5,483 bases of DNA from an uncultured Dysgonomonas sp. (GTDB lineage Bacteria; Bacteroidota; Bacteroidia; Bacteroidales; Dysgonomonadaceae), in assembly GCA_937875275.1 (NCBI GenBank), contig CALNCC010000140.1, forward strand, positions 1 to 5,483, given 5' to 3'. Made by a program: the position numbers and the translations under genes. Positions 1 to 5,483 of this stretch are shown here, one piece after another (the first letter of the stretch is position 1; each line of letters begins with the position of its first letter). The notes beneath the pieces are model-generated. The model had not been told where the DNA came from. It did not search any database and saw only the letters and a list, made by a program, of their open reading frames with translations.

Positions 1-854
1 TTCCAGTAATTTACCTTCTCAGAGTTATTTTTAATAGAATATGCCACAACGGCTAATCGGAGTTTCAACAGGCTGGAGAGATATACAAGGCTTGTCTGGA
101 ATCGCCCTTTTGTCTTATCGAAATACACGAACTTGCTGTACCAGTGTTCCTGATATGACCACTTGTTCAGCTCTTCGCTTTTGTTTTCTGCCGATCCGCC
201 TTGCAAATGTATTACTTTAGCATTAGGAACGGAGACAACTTTATGCCCCAATTTTCTCGCTCTGTCGCATAATTCAACCTCTTCGAAATAGAGGAAGAAG
301 TCGACATCAAATCCACCGATGTCTTCGAAGAGTGAACGCCTGATAAATAAATCTGCTCCAACGATAACATTAACTTCCTTCGGGTTATCTGTATGATTAA
401 ATCCTACATGTCGTTTCCTGTTGAAGATAATCTTATACTCGAGTGTGAGAAAGTCTACATCGTAGTATGATGATGTCGGCGTCATGTCTCGTTTATACAT
501 GTTACCTCCACATATGCCGGCTTCGGGATGCGCCTCCATGAAATTGTAAAAGATTGCAACGGCATTATTCACTAACAAAGTATCAGGGTTGAGTAGAAAC
601 AGATATTTCCCCGTTGCCGTTTTTGCACCTAAATTATTGGCTCTGCCGAATCCCAAGTTTTTGTCCGAATAGCATATTTTTACATCAGGGTGCTTCTTCT
701 CTATAAGAGACAGAGAGCCGCTTGTTGAAGCATTGTCGACAATTATTATTTCATAAACCACACCTTCGGTTTTCTCTCTTACCGATGCGAGGCAGTCGTC
801 CAACATGGCGGCTGTATTGTAATTGACGATGATGATGCTTACCTGATATTCCAC
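1..854 (-). CDS. Family 2 glycosyltransferase, WbbL/rhamnosyltransferase-like (3' end outside window)
   Basis: A reading frame of 284 codons runs leftward and stays open to the window edge, so the C-terminus is missing. It is probably a cytoplasmic or membrane-associated transferase that moves a sugar from a nucleotide donor onto a growing surface glycan. The GT-A fold is visible in order: SIIIVNYNT at residues 6-14, IIIVDNAST at 36-44, the nucleotide-binding segment NLGFGRANN at 66-74, and FLLNPDT at 86-92, which holds the metal-binding acidic position. The acceptor-side signature follows: GGFD at 180-183, YFEEVELCDR at 189-198 and HLQGG at 216-220, typical of WbbL-like enzymes. No ATG lies upstream in frame after the stop at 885-887. 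The first internal ATG (codon 17) would delete the conserved first strand, so GTG at 852-854 is the best start. It lies 23 bases after the methyltransferase stop, suggesting an operon. The family is clear; the sugar and acceptor cannot be told. Confidence 0.92.
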   Translation of the reverse strand, partial: MEYQVSIIIVNYNTAAMLDDCLASVREKTEGVVYEIIIVDNASTSGSLSLIEKKHPDVKICYSDKNLGFGRANNLGAKTATGKYLFLLNPDTLLVNNAVAIFYNFMEAHPEAGICGGNMYKRDMTPTSSYYDVDFLTLEYKIIFNRKRHVGFNHTDNPKEVNVIVGADLFIRRSLFEDIGGFDVDFFLYFEEVELCDRARKLGHKVVSVPNAKVIHLQGGSAENKSEELNKWSYQEHWYSKFVYFDKTKGRFQTSLVYLSSLLKLRLAVVAYSIKNNSEKVNYW

Positions 855-877
855 GCAAATATAAAATTCTGTTATAA

Positions 878-2020
878 TTAATTCTTAGGGTAGGCTACAA
901 GTATTTTTTCCGTAAATGGGCTTGCCAATTCAAGATTTATAAGGCGGAACAAGTAGTCGGGAACATTTTGCTTGAGTAGCGGAGCAATCTCGAAAAAATC
1001 TTTTCCGGTATGATAAATCGAAATCAGCAGTACCGGTTTGTCTCTCTTTATTGTCTCTAAAGCCCCTCTGATAACACCATATTCAGCACCTTCTACATCC
1101 ATTTTTATCAGCCCTACTTTCTTGTCTTTACACTCATTGTCGATGGTCGAAATCTGAATGCGCTTTTTCTTGGTACGGCTATTCGAAACAGCACTGTTGA
1201 TAGAGCTTCCCGATAGTTTTTCGGGGTCGATGTAAATGTCCACTTCCTCTTCTTTTTCGCCCAACCCTTTTTCAACAACGATGATTTTATCCGTACTGTT
1301 TTTCTTTACCGTTTCGGTCAGTTGCTTCGCATTCTCGCTTACAGGCTCGAAGGCGTATATGAGATCCGGAGCATAGTTTCGCTGAAGAAAAATAGACGTG
1401 TCGCCCAGATATGCGCCCACATCAAGAAACGTTTTACCGCTGATGTATTCTTTTACATATTCGGGTAGATATTTCAGTCCATACTCGTGGATATAGGTGT
1501 GCTCCTCGAATGTGTTTTCCGGAAGATAATATTTATTTCCATTCAGCGATAGCGCATATCCGTCTCCTTCTCGCGATACATTCTTGTTCAATGCCTCAAC
1601 CTCTTTTCTCATCGCCAATTGTTCGCCATTGAGCGAAAAGAGATTGTACCCCTGAATGATTGATTTCAGACGGTTGTCTACAAAGTTGAGAACGGTAGCT
1701 TCATCTTCCTTCGGAAAATATTCTTCTGTGTCGAGCGCAAATGTGTTGTGAAGATAATACTCGAAAAAGTTGACGGCAAAGGGATGCAGTGAAGCAAGAT
1801 TGACATCGTTTTTTCCCCTTTTCTTCTTCGCTTTGTTTTGCAAATATACAGAATAGAAGGGATTGAACGGACCAAAAACAATGTTTCTCAACCACAGGGG
1901 GAACGATAATTTTATATTGTTCAGCTTCATTCCGCCGGTCAGTTCCTGTTGCCCGATCTCTTGTTTGTCTCGTATCAGTTGTCCTATTCGGCGAGTGATG
2001 TATGCGTTATCTATCAGCAT
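878..2020 (-). CDS. FkbM-family SAM-dependent methyltransferase with a long unassigned N-terminal region
   Basis: Complete 380-residue protein. The C-terminal half is a class I Rossmann methyltransferase of the FkbM family. The SAM-binding motif I is FLDVGAYLGDTS at residues 198-209, the acidic end of strand 2 is YAFEP at 222-226, and the FkbM hallmark KMDVEGAE is at 306-313. FkbM enzymes usually O-methylate sugars or polyketides, and in bacterial glycan clusters they commonly methylate a sugar hydroxyl. The first 170 residues or so show no domain I recognise. They contain a basic stretch KAKKKRGK at 63-70 and no signal peptide or clear membrane span, so the protein is probably cytoplasmic. 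The gene lies just before a glycosyltransferase on the same strand, which supports a role in methylating a surface polysaccharide, though the substrate is inferred. ATG at 2018-2020 follows an A-rich leader and a -7 promoter element 25 bases upstream. Confidence 0.92.
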   Translation of the reverse strand: MLIDNAYITRRIGQLIRDKQEIGQQELTGGMKLNNIKLSFPLWLRNIVFGPFNPFYSVYLQNKAKKKRGKNDVNLASLHPFAVNFFEYYLHNTFALDTEEYFPKEDEATVLNFVDNRLKSIIQGYNLFSLNGEQLAMRKEVEALNKNVSREGDGYALSLNGNKYYLPENTFEEHTYIHEYGLKYLPEYVKEYISGKTFLDVGAYLGDTSIFLQRNYAPDLIYAFEPVSENAKQLTETVKKNSTDKIIVVEKGLGEKEEEVDIYIDPEKLSGSSINSAVSNSRTKKKRIQISTIDNECKDKKVGLIKMDVEGAEYGVIRGALETIKRDKPVLLISIYHTGKDFFEIAPLLKQNVPDYLFRLINLELASPFTEKILVAYPKN

Positions 2021-2045
2021 TTAAGTTTCTTTTTGTTCTTCTATG

Positions 2046-2053
2046 CAAATGTA
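2046..2053 (-). promoter_or_regulatory. Bacteroidota -7 promoter element for the methyltransferase-glycosyltransferase unit
   Basis: On the minus strand this reads TACATTTG followed by CA, a perfect match to the Bacteroidota -7 consensus TAnnTTTG. It sits 25 bases upstream of the methyltransferase ATG, leaving a short A-rich leader. I do not see a clear TTTG-type -33 element at the usual spacing of about 19-21 bases. The motif is short and also occurs by chance inside coding sequence in this window, so position is the main support. Confidence 0.5.
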
Positions 2054-2074
2054 TGAACTTTGACCGACTTAACA

Positions 2075-2096
2075 TTATATTGCAGCTGCAAAATAA
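2075..2096. promoter_or_regulatory. 22-bp near-perfect inverted repeat, candidate operator
   Basis: The core TTGCAGCTGCAA (2080-2091) is a perfect 12-bp palindrome. Its flanks, TTAT at 2075-2078 and ATAA at 2093-2096, also pair, so 10 of 11 base pairs are symmetric with a single A:A mismatch (2079/2092). With no loop it is more like a dimeric repressor or activator site than an RNA hairpin. Its centre lies about 36 bases upstream of the centre of the leftward -7 element, which puts it near -45 for the methyltransferase promoter, and about 85 bases upstream of the lepA -7 element. The binding protein is unknown. Confidence 0.4.
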
Positions 2097-2166
2097 AGCA
2101 TTGCAATCTTTCTATCAAACTGTGTTTCTATGCAATAAAGCAATCGTAGATATGCTATCTTTTTAT

Positions 2167-2174
2167 TATCTTTG
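2167..2174 (+). promoter_or_regulatory. Bacteroidota -7 promoter element for lepA
   Basis: TATCTTTG followed by CA matches the Bacteroidota -7 consensus TAnnTTTG exactly. It lies 54 bases before the lepA ATG and would give a leader of roughly 45 bases that is A-rich near the start codon (GAAAGAAAACATAA). No clear -33 TTTG is present at the expected spacing. It is the best rightward promoter candidate for lepA and the two small genes behind it. Confidence 0.55.
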
Positions 2175-2228
2175 CATCCTGCTTTTTATCGGAGCAGATA
2201 GTCTATTTAAAACTGAAAGAAAACATAA

Positions 2229-4016
2229 ATGAATAAAATCCGAAATTTTTGTATTATCGCCCACATCGATCATGGCAAGAGTACTTTGGCCGACAGACTG
2301 TTGGAGTATACCAAAACAGTGGATGCACGAGATTTGCAGGCACAAGTGCTTGATAATATGGATCTGGAGCGCGAACGTGGTATCACGATCAAGAGCCATG
2401 CCATACAGATGGAATATGAAAATAATGGACAGAAATATACGCTCAATCTGATAGATACTCCGGGACACGTTGACTTCTCGTACGAGGTGTCGCGCTCCAT
2501 TGCCGCGTGCGAAGGCGCATTGCTGATTGTTGACGCAGCTCAGGGGATTCAGGCGCAGACGATATCCAATCTGTATATGGCTATCGAGAATGATTTGGAG
2601 ATTATTCCCATTCTGAATAAAATAGACCTGCCGAGTGCAATGCCCGACGAAGTGGAAGATCAGATCGTGGAACTGCTTGGCTGTAAGCGAGACGAGATAA
2701 TTCGCGCAAGCGGAAAAACCGGTCAGGGAGTGTATGACATATTGGATGCTATTGTGGACAGAGTACCCGCACCGAAGGGCGATCAGGAAGCTCCATTGCA
2801 GGCATTGATTTTCGACTCGGTGTTCAATTCGTTTCGTGGAATTATAGCATATTTCAAAATCGTAAATGGTTCGATAAAAAAAGGCGACCGCGTAAAATTT
2901 TTCAATACAGGTAAAGAATACGACGCCGATGAAATAGGTATATTGAAACTCGATATGTCGGCACGCAACGAAGTGAGATGCGGAGACGTGGGATATATAA
3001 TATCGGGAATCAAAACCTCGAAAGAGGTGAAAGTAGGGGATACGATAACCCATGTGAAGAACCCTTGCGACGAAGCAATTGATGGATTTGAAGAAGTGAA
3101 GCCGATGGTTTTTGCCGGAGTATATCCTATCGAAAGTGAAGACTTTGAAGACTTACGTGCTTCGCTCGAAAAATTGCAATTGAATGATGCCTCGTTGACT
3201 TTCCAGCCCGAATCGTCGGTTGCTCTCGGTTTCGGTTTCCGTTGCGGATTCCTCGGACTATTGCACATGGAGATCATTCAGGAACGTCTCGAACGAGAGT
3301 TCAATATGGATGTGATAACTACCGTTCCCAATGTGTCTTATCTTATACATGACAAAAAAGGCAACGTGAAAGAGGTACATAATCCGGCAGGATTGCCCGA
3401 CCAAACATTGATCGAGTATATCGAAGAACCATATATACGTGCATCCGTGATTACCAATACGGCGTATATAGGTGCGATAATGACATTGTGTTTGGGCAAA
3501 AGAGGAATACTTCTCAAACAAGAATATATATCGGGCGACCGCATCGAGATAACATACGACATTCCGTTGGCAGAGATCGTGATCGACTTCTACGACAAAC
3601 TGAAAAGTATATCGAAAGGTTATGCTTCGTTCGATTATCATATGAACGACTACCGCGAATCGAGACTCGTGAAATTAGATATCCTGTTGAACGGCGAGTC
3701 GGTAGACGCCTTGTCTACGCTGACGCATGTCGACAATGCCGTAACATTCGGGCGTCGCATGTGCGAAAAGTTGAAAGAACTGATCCCGCGTCAGCAATTC
3801 GATATTGCCATACAAGCCGCCATTGGAGCAAAGATTGTGTCGCGCGAAACGATAAAGGCAGTGCGTAAAGATGTAACGGCAAAGTGTTACGGAGGAGATA
3901 TATCGCGTAAACGTAAGTTGCTCGAAAAACAAAAAGAAGGTAAGAAACGTATGAAGCAGGTGGGTAATGTTGAAGTTCCGCAAAAAGCCTTCCTTGCTGT
4001 ACTTAAGCTCGACTAA
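2229..4016 (+). CDS. lepA: Elongation factor 4 (LepA), ribosome-associated translational GTPase
   Basis: Complete 595-residue protein, about the usual length of bacterial LepA. EF-4 is a translational GTPase that binds the ribosome. It has been linked to back-translocation of stalled ribosomes and to 30S biogenesis or initiation. It is cytosolic, with a membrane-associated pool reported. The G domain shows AHIDHGKST (P-loop, residues 11-19), RGIT (50-53, switch I), DTPGH (76-80, with the catalytic-type histidine H80), NKID (130-133) and SGKTG (161-165). EF-G-like domains II and III follow, with [16 protein letters not shown] at 334-349 characteristic of LepA. The LepA-specific C-terminal domain ends in [16 protein letters not shown] and [15 protein letters not shown], the tRNA-contacting region. 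It lacks EF-G domain IV, as expected. ATG at 2229 gives the standard N-terminus. The stop lies six bases before the next gene, so co-transcription is likely. Confidence 0.98.
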   Translation: MNKIRNFCIIAHIDHGKSTLADRLLEYTKTVDARDLQAQVLDNMDLERERGITIKSHAIQMEYENNGQKYTLNLIDTPGHVDFSYEVSRSIAACEGALLIVDAAQGIQAQTISNLYMAIENDLEIIPILNKIDLPSAMPDEVEDQIVELLGCKRDEIIRASGKTGQGVYDILDAIVDRVPAPKGDQEAPLQALIFDSVFNSFRGIIAYFKIVNGSIKKGDRVKFFNTGKEYDADEIGILKLDMSARNEVRCGDVGYIISGIKTSKEVKVGDTITHVKNPCDEAIDGFEEVKPMVFAGVYPIESEDFEDLRASLEKLQLNDASLTFQPESSVALGFGFRCGFLGLLHMEIIQERLEREFNMDVITTVPNVSYLIHDKKGNVKEVHNPAGLPDQTLIEYIEEPYIRASVITNTAYIGAIMTLCLGKRGILLKQEYISGDRIEITYDIPLAEIVIDFYDKLKSISKGYASFDYHMNDYRESRLVKLDILLNGESVDALSTLTHVDNAVTFGRRMCEKLKELIPRQQFDIAIQAAIGAKIVSRETIKAVRKDVTAKCYGGDISRKRKLLEKQKEGKKRMKQVGNVEVPQKAFLAVLKLD

Positions 4017-4022
4017 GCAAAG

Positions 4023-4487
4023 ATGGAATATAAAGAAATCAGAACAGATGAGTTTGATGTGATCGGCATTGCTGTGCGAACAACAAATGCTGATAATCGG
4101 TCTCAGAAAGATATAGGTGAATTGTGGGCGCGTTTTTTTTGCGAAGACGTTAAAGGGCAGATTGCGTCGCGCTTGTCAGACGATGTATATTGTATCTATA
4201 CCGACTATGAGAGCAACTTTATGGGAGCATATACTACCATACTCGGATATAAAGTGCCGCATAACACCCCCGTGCCCGAAGGGCTGGTGCAGAAGACTGT
4301 GCCTGCGCAAAAATATCACGAATATCAATCGGAAGGAAAAATACCCGAATGTGTTGCCCGTACATGGGTTTACATTTGGCTAAAACCCGATAACGAAAGA
4401 AACTATTTGTGCGATTTTGATGTTTATGATTCCTCTATCGAGGATCAGAACAATTCGGTAGTGAGAACGTATCTGAGTGTAAAATAA
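4023..4487 (+). CDS. Stand-alone GyrI-like / Cass2-type effector-binding domain protein
   Basis: A 154-residue protein made of a single small domain, with no helix-turn-helix. It resembles the GyrI-like effector-binding fold found at the C-terminus of AraC/MerR-type regulators and in free-standing Cass2 or YdeE-like proteins. Supporting segments are DFDVIGIAVRTTN at the N-terminus (residues about 10-22), IGELWARFF (31-39), CIYTDYES followed by YTTILGYKVP (about 57-79), and the C-terminal DFDVYD (131-136), where members usually have an acidic-aromatic motif next to the ligand cavity. Such proteins bind small, often cationic, hydrophobic molecules; some relatives act as gyrase inhibitors. Lacking a DNA-binding domain, this one more likely sequesters or senses a ligand. 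It begins six bases after the lepA stop and 29 bases precede the next gene, so it is probably in the lepA transcript. Family assignment is from recalled motifs; ligand and role are unknown. Confidence 0.78.
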   Translation: MEYKEIRTDEFDVIGIAVRTTNADNRSQKDIGELWARFFCEDVKGQIASRLSDDVYCIYTDYESNFMGAYTTILGYKVPHNTPVPEGLVQKTVPAQKYHEYQSEGKIPECVARTWVYIWLKPDNERNYLCDFDVYDSSIEDQNNSVVRTYLSVK

Positions 4488-4516
4488 GACAGTATTCCGG
4501 TAAAGAATTTAAGGTT

Positions 4517-5029
4517 ATGGCAAAGTTTGAAGAAATTGATATAAAGGATTTCGAATTGAATCCTTTCGAGTTGAAAACCAAATGGATGTTGATATCGGCA
4601 GCCAAAGAAGATGGTACTGTGAACACAATGACTGCCAGCTGGGGTGGTTTCGGCGTGTTGTGGAACAAAAATGTTGCATTTGTCGTTATTCGTCCGCAGC
4701 GTTACACAAAAGAATTTGTGGATAACGCCTCTTCATTTTCGATGACTTTCTTCGGAAAAGAGCATCTGAAAACTTTAAGCTACTTAGGTAAAACGTCGGG
4801 GCGCGATGAAGATAAAATCGCCAAATCGGGGTTGACACTTATCAAAGAAGACGGAGTTCCTTTCTTCGAAGAAGCAGAATATACTATTATCGCAAACAAA
4901 CTATACGCCCAACCGATGGGTGAAAAATTCTTTATAGATAAGAAACCGGCAACGGACTGGTATCCCGAAAAAGATTTTCATGTTTTATATTTTGCCGAAA
5001 TATCAAAGATATTGGTGAAAAAGAACTAA
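4517..5029 (+). CDS. Flavin reductase-like FMN-binding split-barrel protein
   Basis: A complete 170-residue protein that matches the flavin reductase-like domain family, which binds FMN in a split beta-barrel, usually as a homodimer in the cytosol. The N-terminal segment NTMTASWGGFGVLWNK (36-51) is the characteristic flavin-phosphate binding region. IRPQRYT follows at 58-64, SFSMTFFG at 73-80 and the conserved GKTSGRDEDK at 91-100. The C-terminal strand HVLYFAEI (155-162) is also typical. Members reduce free flavin with NAD(P)H for partner oxygenases, or simply carry bound flavin. No partner oxygenase is visible here, so the reaction is not known. ATG at 4517 is preceded by AAGG (4511-4514), very close to the start. 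The gene sits 29 bases after the effector-binding gene on the same strand. The family is fairly sure; enzymatic activity is inferred. Confidence 0.86.
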   Translation: MAKFEEIDIKDFELNPFELKTKWMLISAAKEDGTVNTMTASWGGFGVLWNKNVAFVVIRPQRYTKEFVDNASSFSMTFFGKEHLKTLSYLGKTSGRDEDKIAKSGLTLIKEDGVPFFEEAEYTIIANKLYAQPMGEKFFIDKKPATDWYPEKDFHVLYFAEISKILVKKN

Positions 5030-5045
5030 ATGAATTAACTATTAC

Positions 5046-5053
5046 TATATTTA
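5046..5053 (+). promoter_or_regulatory. Weak -7-like element upstream of speA
   Basis: TATATTTA differs from the Bacteroidota -7 consensus TAnnTTTG only at the last base and lies 44 bases before the arginine decarboxylase ATG, in a 68-base, strongly AT-rich gap. In such AT-rich DNA the match could be chance. speA may instead be read through from the upstream genes, as no terminator hairpin is visible between them. Confidence 0.22.
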
Positions 5054-5097
5054 CATCAATCTATAATATAAATTATTCTACACGGATTTTATAAGAA

Positions 5098-5483
5098 ATG
5101 AGAAAATGGCGCACTGAAGACTCTGTTGAGTTATACAATATCTCTGGTTGGGGTATTGGTTTTTTTTCGGTGAACGAAAAAGGTAATGTAACCGTCTCTC
5201 CTCGTAAAGACGGATGCTCGGTTGATCTGAAAGAGTTGATGGACGAATTGCAATTGAGGGATATCGAAGCCCCTGTTTTGTTGCGTTTCCCAGATATTCT
5301 CGATAGTCGTATCGAAAAAATATCGACGTGCTTCAAAAAGGCAGCCGAAGAATATGAGTATAAAGCTCAGAACCATATAATTTACCCGATAAAGGTAAAT
5401 CAGATGCGTCCCGTAGTGGAAGAATTGGTGAGTCATGGCAAGAAATTCAATATCGGTCTTGAGGCGGGTTCTAAGCCCGAACT
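5098..5483 (+). CDS. speA: Biosynthetic arginine decarboxylase, N-terminal part (cut by window edge)
   Basis: An open frame of 128 codons starts at ATG 5098 and runs off the right edge. It matches the N-terminus of biosynthetic arginine decarboxylase, a PLP-dependent fold III enzyme that turns arginine into agmatine and CO2, the first step of the agmatine route to putrescine and spermidine. The opening MRKWRTEDSVELYNI then GWGIGFFSVNEKGN (residues 17-30) is the family N-terminus. APVLLRFPDIL (58-68) leads into the barrel, and YPIKVNQ (96-102) holds the PLP-binding lysine K99. GLEAGSKPE (120-128) is a further conserved segment. Full-length family members are around 630 residues, so most of the protein, including the catalytic C-terminal barrel, is outside the window. 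ATG 5098 places the conserved N-terminal motif at the usual position. A T8 tract covers codons 21-24. It may be expressed alone or by read-through from the flavin-binding protein gene. Confidence 0.94.
   Translation, partial: MRKWRTEDSVELYNISGWGIGFFSVNEKGNVTVSPRKDGCSVDLKELMDELQLRDIEAPVLLRFPDILDSRIEKISTCFKKAAEEYEYKAQNHIIYPIKVNQMRPVVEELVSHGKKFNIGLEAGSKPE

Noticed and set aside
1841..1848. Minus-strand TATATTTG, a -7-like promoter match inside the methyltransferase gene
   Set aside because: It is produced by the codons for Tyr-Leu-Gln in a coding region, and the nearest upstream TTTG is at the wrong spacing. A similar match at 203-210 lies inside the glycosyltransferase gene; both show that the motif alone is weak evidence.
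2002..2232. Rightward 76-residue open frame covering the divergent intergenic region
   Set aside because: It overlaps the methyltransferase start and the lepA start, spans the promoter elements and dyad, and its low-complexity, Cys/Phe/Leu-rich product resembles no family I know.
2876..2882. A7 run in lepA as a programmed frameshift site
   Set aside because: The frame reads straight through to a full-length, normal LepA; there is no alternative frame product or stimulatory structure visible, and Lys-Lys codons explain the run.
2166..3053. Leftward 295-residue open frame opposite lepA
   Set aside because: It lies entirely antisense to the conserved lepA coding sequence plus its leader; its product has no recognisable motifs and is a by-product of lepA codon use.
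5063..5076. Possible terminator hairpin between the flavin-binding protein gene and speA (ATAAT / ATTAT arms)
   Set aside because: The stem is only five A:T pairs with no following T-run, too weak for an intrinsic terminator.
1..5483. CRISPR array, transposable element, phage or toxin-antitoxin/defence system
   Set aside because: No regularly spaced repeats, transposase or integrase motifs, terminal inverted repeats or defence-type genes are present; every larger frame is accounted for by housekeeping or glycan-related genes.

Overview
This window looks like ordinary chromosomal DNA from a Bacteroidota bacterium, most likely of the order Bacteroidales. The evidence is the AT-rich intergenic DNA, start codons preceded by A-rich leaders rather than strong Shine-Dalgarno sequences, and perfect matches to the Bacteroidota -7 promoter element (TAnnTTTG) upstream of both divergent genes. 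The style of the LepA and SpeA proteins also fits. I cannot name the genus from sequence alone.

Left half (1-2020, minus strand): a two-gene surface-polysaccharide type unit, read right to left. A 380-residue FkbM-family SAM-dependent methyltransferase comes first. A WbbL-like family 2 glycosyltransferase follows 23 bases later, starts at GTG and runs off the left edge of the window. Together they suggest part of a cluster that builds and methylates an O-antigen, capsule or other extracellular glycan.

Centre (2021-2228): a 208-base divergent intergenic region. It carries a -7 promoter element facing each way and a nearly perfect 22-bp inverted repeat with core TTGCAGCTGCAA. The repeat lies just upstream of the leftward promoter and is a candidate operator.

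Right half (2229-5483, plus strand): lepA (elongation factor 4, complete), then six bases later a small stand-alone GyrI/Cass2-like effector-binding protein, then 29 bases later a flavin reductase-like FMN-binding split-barrel protein. These three are tightly spaced and probably co-transcribed. After a 68-base, very AT-rich gap comes the N-terminal third or less of a biosynthetic arginine decarboxylase (speA), cut by the right edge. SpeA makes agmatine, the first step from arginine toward putrescine and spermidine.

I see no tRNA, rRNA, CRISPR array, insertion sequence or convincing intrinsic terminator. I found no strong sign of a new biological system. The points most worth a second look are the intergenic dyad, the unassigned N-terminal half of the methyltransferase, and the linkage of lepA to a ligand-binding protein.
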